NCBI GenBank assembly: GCA_947579665.1
Contig: OX388346.1
Location: 91,080,615 to 91,144,614 of the forward strand
Direction: 5' to 3'
Source of the DNA: Sympetrum striolatum
Taxonomy: Eukaryota; Arthropoda; Insecta; Odonata; Libellulidae
Length of the DNA stretch: 64,000 nucleotides
This document shows, piece by piece, positions 33,708 to 45,010 of this stretch. The notes beneath the pieces are model-generated. The model was not told where the DNA came from, ran no database searches, and saw only the letters and a list, made by a program, of their open reading frames with translations. The position numbers and the translations under genes were made by a program. Position 1 is the stretch's first letter; each line of letters starts with the position of its first letter.

Positions 33708-35200
33708 ATTATAAATTATTTACATTAACCATCAACCAAAATGTAAGTAAGATCTTTGAAATAAATTGTAATCTCTATTTTTCACCTCTTATTTAACTTT
33801 GAATTTTCAAAATAAAAGTTTTATGATAATCATCTCAATGAACTCTATTTACGCAGAATGTACTTGAATGGTTTCCATGGTTAACTGTGTTCTGCATTAC
33901 CTCAAAAGTATGTCCTGCATGTAGCAGTTATCACTGAAATTTGAAGTGCGAGCAGTACCAAGTTTCTTTGCATGATAATAAGCACTCGTAAATAATGAGG
34001 GTGTTTATGTTTAGTATATACTTACATTAAAAGAAGTATTATATTGGTAGCAGTTCACATAAAAATCATCTTTCATCCTCTGCACAACTTCCTCATGTTG
34101 CACTACTCTTAAAACGCTTGTGGTATAATGTCTTAACCTATTCTTACAACTACTTTAATGGAAAAGAAAAACATAGTAGCACTAGTATTTTCAATATTAA
34201 GGTGCTTCTTATCCCCTATTTTTTTGAGTCATTTAATTCAAAGAAAATGGGTCGAATGAAAAATTCTGGCAATATGTTTGTAGGTAAATATATTTGATAA
34301 AAAGAGTGCTTTCTGTTCATAGAAAAAGTAGACTATGGAATCTGTGTGATAAAGGAATAGGATGATGATTGGAGACGAGCAGAAGAAAGACTAAGTGAAG
34401 GTCATACAAGAGATGGATGTGGAAGATCTGAGCAATGGGGAAGTCAATAACTAACATTGTAATGATGTACAATAACATTGGCTCATATGGTTATGAAGTA
34501 TATCAAGAACGCTGGAGAAAAAAATGCAAGAAGTAGATGAGAGGCAGTACAAAAGGAAAAATGATGAAGATACATTAGATAGAAGGGAGTAACTAATAAA
34601 TAAGTATCCAAGTGCATAGTAGATGCCTAATAGATATTCCCTTTTTTCCTTTGCTCTGCACTGCTTCCTCCTCCTCTGCTAGAAACTGTATTTAGTGGTA
34701 ATGTTTTCGCATGAGCAGTTGCTGAAACGTGTTTTAATTTGAATTAATATGGAAACAGAATAATTTCTTTCGGAAAGAACAGTGAATTTCTTGGATCTGA
34801 TCGATATCCACAAAACTAATCCTTCTGTGAATTATGAAATGAAGGGCTTCAGCAAGCAAAGGAACAATTTACGGATAACATTGATTGTAAAAAGAGAGAT
34901 ACTGTTTAGGTATTATTTAAGTCGTGATTTAACTGGAGGCAATGTTGGAGGTTGGTGTGTGAGAGGAAGGCTATGAGGAGATATAATCATGTGATTAGCT
35001 GGGGAAACAATCTTTACATGTATTTTCCATTCACTGAAAGAGGTTAGTGAGCTGTTTATTGTAACCCTCGAAAATAATACTGCTGATAAATATTAAGGGT
35101 AGCATAAATTATATAGCTAAATCGGTGATAACTTTAATGCTTCCCAAATCAATGTATTCTAAATCACCAAAGCTAAATTGAATAGGAATTTCTGAAACGC
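33708..35200. other. Unassigned AT-rich DNA
   Basis: No supported gene or repeat. The purine-rich stretch 34360-34600 contains no long frame. Confidence 0.4.
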
Positions 35201-35324
35201 CACTATGCTTAGTCCGTGTTTGCAAGAGAATTGAAAGCTAAATCTTTATGTCGAAACGGTGGATTTAGGTTCCCTTGGAATTTCTGCATTCTGGATAAGG
35301 TCCTCGGCAGAGAATTCTTTCGAT

Positions 35325-35438
35325 TTACGTTGAGTACTTTCGTTGATATGCCTTCCTTTTTTCCAGTAACGCGATGATCTTTTCAAGTTCGGTAAAATTA
35401 GAATCGAACATCTGTTGTAATGGGAAACCGATGTCCAT
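35325..35438 (-). pseudogene. Coding-like frame, downstream part of an unrecognised gene
   Basis: The minus-strand frame reads MDIGFPLQQMFDSNFTELEK, then IIALLEKRKAYQRKYST and a stop at 35325. In another frame just downstream QRKSKEFSAEDLIQNAEIP continues to a stop near 35246, as if one frameshift separates two halves of one coding region. It follows the exon-like frame 35465-35602 on the same strand. The family is not recognised. Confidence 0.35.
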
Positions 35439-35464
35439 CCCCGAGAAAGAAGTAAAACCAGAGC

Positions 35465-35602
35465 TTAGCCTTCAACCGTTTTATTAGTTAACATCACTTC
35501 GTCGAACCACTGCACTGCCATTCCCAGACCCATGAGAACTTTTTTGTAAGAAATTTCGGCTGTTATTAAAATAGGCTTCAGGATTTTTACTTGTTTAGGT
35601 CG
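35465..35602 (-). CDS. Exon-like frame with a strong acceptor, unrecognised
   Basis: On the minus strand TTGCTCTTTTCCCTGCAG is an excellent acceptor, followed by 45 open codons: RPKQVKILKPILITAEISYK, then KVLMGLGMAVQWFDEVMLTN, KTVEG and a stop. Amino-acid composition is protein-like and the exon is GC-richer than its flanks. The upstream exon is not located. It may be a terminal exon or part of a decayed gene together with 35325-35438. Confidence 0.35.
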   Translation of the reverse strand, partial: RPKQVKILKPILITAEISYKKVLMGLGMAVQWFDEVMLTNKTVEG

Positions 35603-35604
35603 CT

Positions 35605-36201
35605 GCAGGGAAAAGAGCAATCATCAAAAAAGTAAATATGCATGCTGAATGAATGTGGATGTATTTTCTACGAAATTAACTGCAACTTATTAACCAAAAA
35701 TTAAAGTTAAAATTGTAAGCACTGTGATTTGAAGTAAATTATTTGTGGTATCCGAAAATCTCTATGAATGCTCGAAAGGAGAACAGAATTCAAGGAGTTG
35801 GGGGAATCACTGTAATGTCATGATCTGGGACCATATCTAAGTGTTCACCTAAAATGATTGTTCAAATCCACTTAGAGGTTTTGGCTAAATCTTGCATGTT
35901 TTTAACTGTCTATTTTCAGGTTCAAATAGAATTTCCTTCCATTTTATGAATTAATTATGCATATTCCTCAGGCTGTGGAAAACTTTCGTAATTATTGCAT
36001 AACTAGAATACTAACATTATTTATTGTATAATACGTAACCTGGTCACATAAACTGAAAATTCTAATTGCAATATTATGAAAAAACCGCTTTCGTTATAGA
36101 CAGACAAAGGCTTTCTCAGTTACTGTGAATAGTAAGAAAATATTAAATCAATTGTCAGTCTTGATTTAAAAAAAATAGCTGAAGAGCGAATGCTCAAAGA
36201 A
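35605..36201. other. Unassigned AT-rich DNA
   Basis: No supported feature. Confidence 0.4.
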
Positions 36202-36432
36202 AAAATCTGATGTGGCCAGCACATGACTTTCTCCATGTATAAGATGTAAATATTTATCTACGACAGTACTTTCCAACTCTATATTCAATCTTAACTTGGA
36301 AAATAAGTAATTCATTTATATCATATTATCTTTTACGTCACAAACATTATAAATAATGTTTTTTGGGACATTTTCGATGAAAAACGATGAAATTGGCCTT
36401 TCGCCCACAGCGCCCAGATCGCCCACAAAGTA

Positions 36433-36509
36433 CACTCCTGGCCAAAATTAACGCAGCACCGGCCGTAAGGATCGCTAGGGAGGTGCTGCGTTAATTTTGG
36501 CCAGGAGTG
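36433..36509. mobile_element. 77 bp Tc1/mariner-type MITE
   Basis: Perfect 28 bp terminal inverted repeats (CACTCCTGGCCAAAATTAAC + GCAGCACC) surround a 21 bp centre. TA dinucleotides flank both sides (36431-36432 and 36510-36511). The homologous transposon copy at 37474 onward lacks the insert and has a single TA at the same place (CGACGTACATAATC), so the insertion and its TA duplication are visible directly. Confidence 0.9.
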
Positions 36510-36827
36510 TACATAATTAGTAACTTCCGGTTTATCAGTATTTCATGAATAACTCCTAAAAAATCAGTTATAAAACAATATGTTTCAAACAAAAGTTAAA
36601 GTAAATTATATTTTCTAAAACTTTTATAAATATTAGTATATATCTTTATATCAGATTAATGGAGATATTTTGCAAAAACGGAAACGAGCTTCGAAATGTA
36701 AAGCTCAACTTCCCTATAACCGATTTACTCAAAAAACTAATCAACTCTAACGACATCCACCAAAAGGCTATATATAAAGTTTGGTATTAATACGGCTAAT
36801 AGTCTTTACGTTATAGCGCCCACAATC

Positions 36828-36872
36828 ACACACACTCACACACACACACATACACACACATACGCACACAGA
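36828..36872. repeat. (CA)n microsatellite, copy A
   Basis: An interrupted CACACA tract lies inside transposon family X. The homologous tract in copy B holds the L1/Tx1 insertion. Confidence 0.85.
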
Positions 36873-38329
36873 CATCATCCCGAAAATGGTCAAAACGTGT
36901 ATTTCCGTTGAAATCTCCAAGTCTATTTTTTCATGAAAACAATACTTTCTCTATACTACGTATATGGAGAAAGTAAAAAAGCTTCAGAAATTAACAGCCA
37001 AATTAGAAATGGACTGACTACTACTATTTAACTCTGTATATTTGTTACCCTTGATTTTTGCGTCCGAAATTCTTGTGTTGAAATTGTTCTCGAAGATTTT
37101 GAGTTTATAATCTGGCAACTTCTAGCTATAAATATTTTATACTTGTATCTCTGCTCATTATAATGCATTACGCGTATGAATTCCAGAAAATCATATTAAC
37201 CGGAAGTCCATTTCCACCATTATACTCACTATGAGAATCCTTTCTAATCGAATTTAGTTATTTTGCAATGAAAAGTGTGAACTAGAGATGAATAAGTTCA
37301 AAGTACTATATTCAGCAAGAAGCATAATCTAACTAAATGCAATGTTGAGAGTTTTCCACGCTGAATTCTATATCCCCTTCCATTCTGAATTGCTGTTTTC
37401 TCCTCTTCCACAATTTTTATCGATTCTTTCACTTAATACGATCATCTCGGAAGGCAAAGCAGCATGTGAAAGAAAATCTGATGTGGCCGGCACATGACTT
37501 TCTCCATATGTAAGATGTAAATATTTATCTACGACAGTATTTTCGAACTCTATATTCAATCTAAACTTGGAAGATAGGTGATTAATTTATATATTATTAT
37601 CCTTTATGTCACAAAGATTATAAAATAATGTTTTTCGGGACAAGTTCAATGAAAAACGATGAAATGGCCTTTCGCCCCAGCGCCCAGAGCGCCCACGACG
37701 TACATAATCAGCAACTTCCGGTTTATCAGTATTTCACAAATAACTCCTACACAATCAGTGATAAAAAAATATGCTTCATACAAAAGTTATAGTAAATTTT
37801 ATTTTCTAAAACTTTTAAAATTATAGTTTTTACCTAAATATAATATTTATGGAGATATTTCGAAAACCGGAAATGGGCTTTGAAGAATATAGCTCGACTT
37901 CTGGTGTACGGATTTACCCTAAAAACTAATAAACTCTAACGGCACCTACTAAAATACTATATATGAAATTTAGTGTTGATCCAACTAATAGTTTTCATGT
38001 TAGAGTGCCCACAAAGTACATATTCAGCTACTTCCGGTTTATCAGTTTTTCACGAATAACTCCTAATCAACCGGTGATACAAAAATATGTTAAATACAAA
38101 AGTTATAGTATATCACATTATCTAAAACTTTTATATGGTATACAATATACCTATATATCATATTTATAGAGATATTTTGAAAACCGGAAATGAACTTTGA
38201 TGAATGAAGCTCGACTTCCGGTATACCGATTTACTCCAAAAACTAATCAACTCTGACAGCACACACCACAGTCCTATATATGAATTTTGGTATTGATACG
38301 ACTAACATTTTTCACGTTAGAGCGCCCAC

Positions 38330-38352
38330 TATCATACACACACACACACACA
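38330..38352. repeat. (CA)n tract at LINE 5' junction
   Basis: CACTATCATACACACACACA continues to the first non-repeat base of the LINE at about 38353. A second CA tract at 44846-44880 flanks the LINE's 3' end. Confidence 0.85.
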
Positions 38353-38517
38353 CACTTTTGACTTCGAAGTGATCGGATCGTTCTGAGCGAGCTCCGCATT
38401 TTTCGTGTTTTTTGTGTGTATTTTACATTTCAGTGTTTGTGTTTTTTTCAACCAGTGCTGAAGGAAGTGTTCCTGTACCCATTGGTGTAATTGTCTCAGC
38501 GCGGAAGTGAATAGCTT

Positions 38518-39486
38518 TTGTTTAAAAACTCATTTTGTTCAAATCGTCGAAAGCATAAGGAATCGCAAGGGGAGCTGTCAGCGGAGGAACGTGATTCCGC
38601 CGGCCGGGACCTTCACCGGTCGGATGCGGCGGACCCAACTGTTTCTTCTGTGCTACCCTCGATCTCATCATACTCTACCGTTTCTTCTTCTTCCACCTCA
38701 GAAACCAGCATCTCATCATCTCCCCAGATTACTAATTCTCTATCTGCAAGTTCAACGCAATCTGTGCATCCCCTCTCACCTTCAAAGCAAAATCTAGGAA
38801 AACTAAACCGCCTCAAAAACAACGATAACGTCGAAGTTAGTGAAAAAACGATACTCAAGAGAGTGAACGGTGTTTTTACTGCAACCACATCGGCATCCAC
38901 CATACATGAGGACTCCCAGTTAGACCAATACGCGCAATATAATCTCGTAAATAATAATGTTAGTACGATACAGGATAGGCAAAATGAGGACACGCACGAG
39001 ATAGAAAATGACAGGCCCATTTCTTCTCAAACTCAGATTTCATCTTTTAGGGATTTCCTCACCCCAAATACCGACCTAAAAACTGTTTTAAATACGCAGA
39101 CAACTGTATCCTACCCTACCAAGACCGCTCAAACTATAACCCATATCTCAGCGCAAGGTCATTCCATTCATTCCAAAAATGCGAAGGAATCCGATAAGTT
39201 CATTGTTTCTCGTTCCTCAACCAGTCAAAAAGTCATGTTTCCTCTCCCGTTTATCGAAGACGGCTCCCAAGGACCTAGCATAGAAACGGTGCATAGAGAC
39301 CACCACTCCCGACTTCCAAAACGGGCAACTACATCGGTCCCAATCTTACATCAACTCCCAAAGGACGCCGATGCAGAAGTGAGGACCACCCAGCGTGATC
39401 TATCCTCATACCAACGACCAACTTACGCAGGAATAACGGGAGTACAACGAAACGGAAAAAATCCATGCCAATCCACGTATCCATAA
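38518..39486 (+). pseudogene. LINE ORF1, N-terminal segment (gag-like)
   Basis: A ~320-codon frame, rich in Ser/Thr and low in complexity, runs to PTYAGITGVQRNGKN and two stops. The beginning at 38518 is not an ATG, so the true start is uncertain. It is the variable N-terminal part of a Tx1-type ORF1 protein, which binds element RNA. The rest of ORF1 continues in other frames at 39508 and 39826, so the protein is broken here. Confidence 0.65.
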
Positions 39487-39507
39487 TAATTTAAGGTTCG
39501 ATTCCGC

Positions 39508-39843
39508 AGTCAAATAGATCAAAGCGCTAACAAATGGCCCAACAAGAAAAACAGGGGTAATATTCAAAGCGCTCCCTGATACTCCATTAGCCGATTACAT
39601 TACAGCACTGGCCGATGTGGTGGACGGTGGAAAAAATATCACGCACGCGACAAGGCTGTCGAACAATAGAATATGTATACATTTAAAAACGGAGGACATC
39701 CTCGCGGATTTTATGGAAAACCATGGTGGTATAAATATAAAAAATAGTTTTGTGATCGCAAGTCGCCTATCGCAAAAGGTTGAACGTTTAGTGATATCTA
39801 ACATTCCACCTTTTTTCCACCACAAGACTTACACGAAATCCTA
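39508..39843 (+). pseudogene. LINE ORF1, middle segment
   Basis: The frame reads IKALTNGPTRKTGVIFKALP, then a DTPLADYITALADVV stretch, and ends in VERLVISNIPPFFHH. It matches the pattern of the RNA-binding (RRM-like) core before the zinc knuckle in Tx1-type ORF1. It is out of frame with both neighbours: one shift lies at about 39486-39510, another at about 39826-39843. Confidence 0.6.
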
Positions 39844-40614
39844 AGTCAAATAGGACGAGTCGTAAGTCCGGTTACGACTCTCCCTGTGGGAATGAAAAGG
39901 CCAGACTTGATGCACATACAGAGTTGGAGGAGGCAGTTCTTCATTGTAAGGAGACAAGGAGCGCCTGTACCGGACTCTCTTCTCGTAGAGATGGATAACG
40001 TACCCCTCCGAATCTTCTTCAATTTGGACGAAGCTAGGTGTTATCGATGTAAAAAAGAAGGGCATTTCGCAAACGCATGCCCGCTAAACGAAACTCCATC
40101 GACGGCGGAGACTTTTTCACCCCCATTTCCCATACCCTCTTCCAGTGCCGCGCCACAAAACCCGACCTCTCAATCCCCTCACCCCTCCCAGTTCAACACC
40201 CCTTCCATCCCTTCAAGTTCGAATACGGTCACTAAGGAGAGGAGCATTAATTTAACTGAAACGGACATCTCTGAGTCACTCATAACTACCTCACAATCGA
40301 AACACACACACACACCTATCCTTGAAGACCAACCTCCCCTCTCCACTCCCGTACCTACCGTCCTTCTTTCTGAGGAATCCTCTCAGAAGAATAATATACC
40401 CGTTCCTGACCTTGCCTCTCCTCTTCCACCAGATAACGCAGATGAAACAAACATTCCGAATAAGGACAGCGAAAATAAAGGGACAACAGACACAACAACA
40501 ACAACAATAACAACAGCTGAGAATGAACGAACGAAAAACATGGACATCGAAGCGTTAACCGAAAGTACAGAATATATCAGGATGAAGAATTGCAGAGCCA
40601 GGAGGAAGAAATGA
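39826..40614 (+). pseudogene. LINE ORF1, CCHC zinc-knuckle segment
   Basis: The frame DLHEILSQIGRVVSPVTTLP continues into a RNA-binding region (WRRQFFIVRRQG) and then the knuckle CYRCKKEGHFANAC (C-X2-C-X4-H-X4-C) at 40039-40080, followed by a Pro/Ser/Thr-rich tail. The knuckle is intact. The frame ends at RARRKK and a stop; an acidic/basic tail continues in the +1 frame. Confidence 0.75.
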
Positions 40615-40946
40615 TAGAGTGTACATCTAAGGACGACGAATCAAGAAAACGAAAACAGGCAAATGACGATTCACGGATATCACCGAGAAATTCTCCGCAA
40701 AAGAAGAGAGGAAATAATTCTAAAAAGGAAAAACCCGAAGAAGGTGATGAAGAAAGTTTGCAGAAGATAGAGTCTATATATTACGCAAAAGGCAGACGCA
40801 TATCGGTTCCGTTTACAAAATTAAAGAAATATTTGACGGAAGTAAAAGGTAGTCCCGAACCTTCAAAAAAGGCGAACGACATGTTCCTCGATATAACGGA
40901 ACTTATATGTGTGCTGGAAGATATATCGGAAAAAAAGAATAATTAA
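40590..40946 (+). pseudogene. LINE ORF1, C-terminal tail in shifted frame
   Basis: A highly charged frame (QSQEEEMIECTSKDD ... KKRGNNSKKEK) ends in LICVLEDISEKKNN and a stop. It overlaps the end of the knuckle frame, where DEELQSQEEE would be the continuous reading, so a third frameshift near 40590-40610 is likely. About 170 bp separate it from ORF2. Confidence 0.55.
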
Positions 40947-41116
40947 AGATACAGCTTTCCGAATGAGGATACAAAGATTATTAAAGGCCCTCAAAAGAAA
41001 ATACGACTGATCCTGAAAACATTCATGGCAACGTATGATTTTAATAATAGTAATAACAATATATATAATATATAGCAATAGTGCAAAATAATATTAATAA
41101 TTTTTAGGTACCTAGC

Positions 41117-41623
41117 ATGAGCCTTTTAAGCCTTAATGTACGATCGGTAAAAAGCGCCAAAAAAAGCTACAGACTGGATGCCTTTCTCCGAAGGTGGAAA
41201 CCTATGTTGGTGGCACTTCAGGAAACAAACACTGATGCGCTTCCAACAGTCTTGCTAGGAGGAGAGTATTCATACGTCCTCAACCCCCCCTCAACCCAGG
41301 GATCGGGGACAGCTTTCGTTTATAAGCGATCATCCAACATCAATGTCCTGTGGACAAAAATAATACAGAGAGGATACGCACAGGGAGTGGCTTTCCGAAT
41401 GGACGAAAGGACATACGTTTTTATCAATGTGTACGTGCCCAACGATGCCAAGGACGCTAGATGCTATTCAAAGATCGATGCAGGAATCGGCGAATGCGGG
41501 GACCGTCACGTCACTATTTTAGCAGGAGATTTTAACTGCACGCTACATCCAGAGGTAGACAGAACCTCGGGAACTGAGAAGAATCGGGGGGTGATGAAAC
41601 AGTACACTGACTACACTGATTAA
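41117..41623 (+). pseudogene. LINE ORF2, APE endonuclease N-terminal part
   Basis: ATG opens MSLLSLNVRSVKSAKKSYRL. Motifs of an apurinic-type endonuclease, which nicks target DNA for reverse transcription, are visible: LNVRS near the start, the catalytic LQET (ALQETNTDAL), YVPND and GDFN (41525-41536). The frame stops at 41621-41623, but the +1 frame reads TLTTLINDHHLHDAWTE across the same point, so a small indel in the CACTGACTACACTGATT region broke the ORF. Confidence 0.85.
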
Positions 41624-44594
41624 CGACCACCACCTTCACGACGCCTGGACAGAAATGCGGGGGCGGGAGAAAGGATACACTTTCTTCTCTCTCTCTGATC
41701 CGGGAGCGGCGTCGAGGCTCGACCGCATATACATGGATAGTGGTGGTCTGGCATCGCTCCGTTGCGTGAGGACACTCCCCAGTTTTTCTGACCACCTAGC
41801 ACTCATGGCCACATTCGAAACCCAAAGCAACCCATGGAGAGGAGGGCCCTATTGGCGGTTCAGGAACGCTTTCCTGCAGGACCAAGAGTACGTCGCATAC
41901 ATGGAATCCATCCTACATTCCATCGCAGAAAATCCTCGAGAGGACAGCGTACGACACCGGGAGAGCCTGAAGCAAGAGGTGCAGGCGGCAACCATGACGT
42001 ACTCGCGCATACGGAGGGCAGAGGAAAACCGAGTGCTTCGCCTCCTGGAAGCGGAAGCGGCCCGTGAGTCGCAGGAGGAGGAAGGCAACGCGAGGGATCG
42101 CATAAGGGACTGGTACCGTCAGCTAAGCAACAACGCAATCTCCCGAATGGGGTGGGAGGACCTGGTGGCCAGAGATTCGCCGACAGGAAGTCGCCTCGCC
42201 CGAATAGCCACCCGCATGACACCGCGACCATTGTCGGCTCTCTCAACGGAACGGGGGCACCTGACATCGACCCGCGACCTAATTACATATGTTAGGAACC
42301 ATTTCAACAATTTGTACGGAAACGGGCACGAGTTCTCCATTCAGAATACCGCCATCACCGACAGCCTACGCACCCTCCCCGAGGAAAAGCGCGACTGGCT
42401 AGAAGAGGATATATCCGTGGCGGACTTGGATGCAGCGCTGAGAGCCCTCAGAGATAAGAAGGCTCCGGGGTTGGATGGAATTACGGTAGAGTTTTACAAA
42501 AAATTCTGGAAATATCTGCGGAGACCTTTTTACCAGATGACGAGGGCATGCGGCAAGGGAAAAGTTTTGCCTCTGTCCACAAGACGTACTGTCATCACCC
42601 TTCTCCATAAAAAAGGTGACAGAACCAATATTAATAATTGGAGGCCAGTGTCCTTGACAAACGTGGATTATAAAATAATCGCCAAGGCTCTATCCTTGAA
42701 GCTGGCTGCCGTCATCGCGGACGTCATCTCTCCAGAACAGGGCTGCTCAGTATCGGGTAGGAGCATCCTCAACAACATCGCCCTGATTAGGGATGTCATC
42801 ACCACCGCAAACGAGCCGCGACGCAAGCTGGCCGTGCTCTCATTAGACCAGAGAGGCGCTTTCGATAGGGTGGAGCACAACTACCTTTTTCATGTGATGG
42901 AAAGAATGGGATTCGGGGACAATTTTGTTTCCAGTGTCAGGCTCCTGTATCAGGAAACATGTCTTGTTAGGCTATCATCTTCCTTAACAGCTCCCATTCC
43001 CTTCAGAAGGGGCATACGGCAGGGTTGCCCGCTTTCCGGGCAGCTGTACGCCATAGCTCTTGACCCTCTCCTGACCACACTTTCAAGACAACTGCGCGGA
43101 ACGCAATTGTCAGGCCATCCGGGCACGCACCTCAAGTTGACCGCATACGCAGATGACGTCACGGTTTTTATCGAGGAAGATGAGGATTTCGAGAAGACGG
43201 AGGCGGCGTTCGAACTCTATGAGAACGTGTCCGGTGCCTCGCTAAACCGTGAGAAAACCAGTGCTCTATGGTGCGGGGAGTGGCGCGGGAGGGATCCTGC
43301 CCACAGAGGGTACAATTGGAGCAACGAGGGTGGAAAATACCTTGGAGTATGGATCTACAACGACCGCCGTCGCACGATAGAGGAAGCAGAAGGAAGGCTG
43401 AAAGAGCTGCTATCCGTAGGGATACGGAGGTGGGCAGACGTAGGCCGGTCTCTTTCGGTAATGGGCCGCGCGAGGGTGGCTAACCAATATCTAGCGCCGC
43501 GTCTTTGGCATACACTGCAGGCAATTCATATATCGGCAAACGCTTTTAAAGAGATGCAAGCGATGCTTGTAAATTTCGTTTGGGGCATCTCAAGACACTG
43601 GGTGGACGCAGACACGGTATGCGCCCCTATCCGCGAAGGAGGCCTAAGCCTCGTGAGCTTAGCCGATAAAACGATGGCATTCCGATTTCTCTTCATTCAA
43701 CGCCTCCTCGCGGCGGAAGAAGACCAACAATGGAAGTGGTACGCGGTAGCACTGATGGACAGGAGTCACGGAAGGGGGTCCTTCTATGCGACTGTGAAGG
43801 AGACAGCATCCATCTTGGAATTGAGAGTCGGGGAACACGCCAGGCCTTTCCCGGATGGCTGGCCTCCTCCACCCGAACAGAGCCAGATCGACGTCACATT
43901 ACGCGTGCATTTCAAGAGCGCTAGGACTCATCTGGAAACCTTTCTCCCAATCGCAAAAAGGGATATGTATAAGGAGTGGAGGCTCAAAAAATACAGCGGA
44001 AAGTGGCCATACAAGGGGTACCATTCGGATAACGAGGTTTGGTGGGAGTCCCTGTGGCGGGCGCCTAACTTAAGCGTAGACAGCGAGGTGGCGTGGCGAC
44101 TCTGTCACAACCGGTGGGGAGACGGAGTCTTCCTGCAAAAGACCCGGATCAAGCGGAACAGCGACTGCGAGTGGTGCCCCGGGATCATCGGCACGGCTTG
44201 GCACATAACCTTTGAGTGCGCTGAGGCGAAGGCGCTATGGAAAATAGTAATCCCGACAGTGAAGAAGCTGACAGGCCGGAACACAATAATGTTGCACGAA
44301 TTGTACGGGGGAATTAGGCACAAGAGAAGCAAGTGGAAGGAAAGCCTCTTGTCCAACTACGTCGTCACCCTAACGAAGAGCTGTGTCTACACGTGCTATA
44401 CGCAGGCCTCGCAGGGAGGAAGGCCAAGGGCAGATTACATCGAGTACTTTCGAAACACTTTAAACAAAAGGATAAGACGCGAATACGAATATCATCGCAT
44501 GGGGGGCCAAGAAGAGAAATTCCTAAGATTCTGGGCACACAAAGATATTTTATGTACAAAAGACCAAGAAACGGGAATAAAACTACTTATATAA
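41605..44594 (+). pseudogene. LINE ORF2, endonuclease C-terminus, reverse transcriptase and C-terminal zinc motif
   Basis: The frame continues ORF2 in +1: the end of the endonuclease (SRLDRIYM and FSDHLALM with the catalytic SDH at about 41788-41796), then reverse transcriptase with APGLDGITVEFYKKFW, NWRPVSLTNVDYKIIAK, the Tx1/L1-type LSLDQRGAFDRVEHNYL, RRGIRQGCPLSG and the catalytic YADD (43145-43156). Near the C-terminus CEWC ... H ... C (44166-44218) is the CCHC motif found in L1/Tx1 elements. It is about 995 codons without a stop, so the frameshift upstream is probably recent. Clade assignment rests on motif order and the AFDRV block, not on a tree. Confidence 0.9.
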
Positions 44595-44845
44595 TCTCTC
44601 TCTCACGTAGAGCAAGAAGAGGAACGTAGGATCGACGCTTTTGGAAGGATGCCTGCTTGGTTGACGGGAGTGGGGGGCGGGAGGTTGTGGTAACCAGCCC
44701 CTTCTTGCCGCCCCCTAACGCTTTGGTCCACCTATACCGGAGCGGTTTAATAAATTGATACTTAAATAATGAATAATAAAATAAGGTGACGCTGAGAGAA
44801 TAACTTATTTCATACCGCTCAAAATAATAATAATAATAATAATAA
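44595..44845 (+). other. LINE 3' UTR with (AAT)n tail
   Basis: About 225 bp of non-coding DNA are followed by AATAATAAT repeats (44823-44845), then the host (CA)n tract. Confidence 0.8.
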
Positions 44846-44847
44846 CA

Positions 44848-44879
<32 letters not shown>

Positions 44880-44880
44880 G
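44846..44880. repeat. (CA)n tract at LINE 3' junction
   Basis: CACACACATACACACACACA continues into the right part of transposon family X. Together with 38330-38352 it brackets the LINE. Confidence 0.9.
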
Positions 44881-45010
44881 ACATAATTCCGGAAATGGTT
44901 AAAACGTGTTCTAGGGACCCCAAAACATGTATTTCCGCTGAAATCTCGAAGTCGAATTTTTTCATGAAAACAATACTTTCTCTATACTTCGTATATGTAG
45001 AAAGTAAAAA

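Larger units (their letters stand above)
36202..36982. mobile_element. Non-autonomous transposon family X, copy A
   Basis: The region is homologous to 37474-38352 plus 44846-45010. Near its ends are imperfect inverted words ACTTTCTCCATGTA (36226) and TATATGGAGAAAGT (36961-36974). It has one ~313 bp internal subrepeat (starting near ACTTCCGGTTTATCAG), a (CA)n-rich tract at about 36825-36870, and a GGTCAAAACGTGTATTTCCG block before the right end. It carries a 77 bp mariner-like MITE at 36433-36509. There is no coding capacity. Confidence 0.65.
38353..44845 (+). mobile_element. L1/Tx1-clade non-LTR retrotransposon, frameshifted
   Basis: The element runs from a ~150 bp 5' UTR through a gag-like ORF1 with a CCHC knuckle, an ORF2 with APE endonuclease, reverse transcriptase and a C-terminal CCHC-type motif, to a 3' UTR and an (AAT)n tail. 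It is essentially full length but has about three frameshifts in ORF1 and one in ORF2, so it is not autonomous. It sits inside a (CA)n tract of another transposon. Its GC content is well above its surroundings. Confidence 0.9.
37474..45010. mobile_element. Non-autonomous transposon family X, copy B (split by a LINE)
   Basis: The left part (37474-38352) has the family X start, with ACTTTCTCCATATG at 37497, and two ~313 bp subrepeats beginning near 37703 and 38016. The right part (44846-45010) has the (CA)n remainder, GGTTAAAACGTGTTCTAGGG and the terminal TATATGTAGAAAGT. Between the parts sits a 6.5 kb L1/Tx1 LINE. The two parts join in the order seen in uninterrupted copy A. Confidence 0.65.

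Noticed and set aside
41590..41660. Programmed frameshift within LINE ORF2
   Set aside because: L1/Tx1 ORF2 is normally one frame; there is no slippery heptamer or pseudoknot evident, and ORF1 of the same copy is also broken several times, so mutation is the simpler reading.
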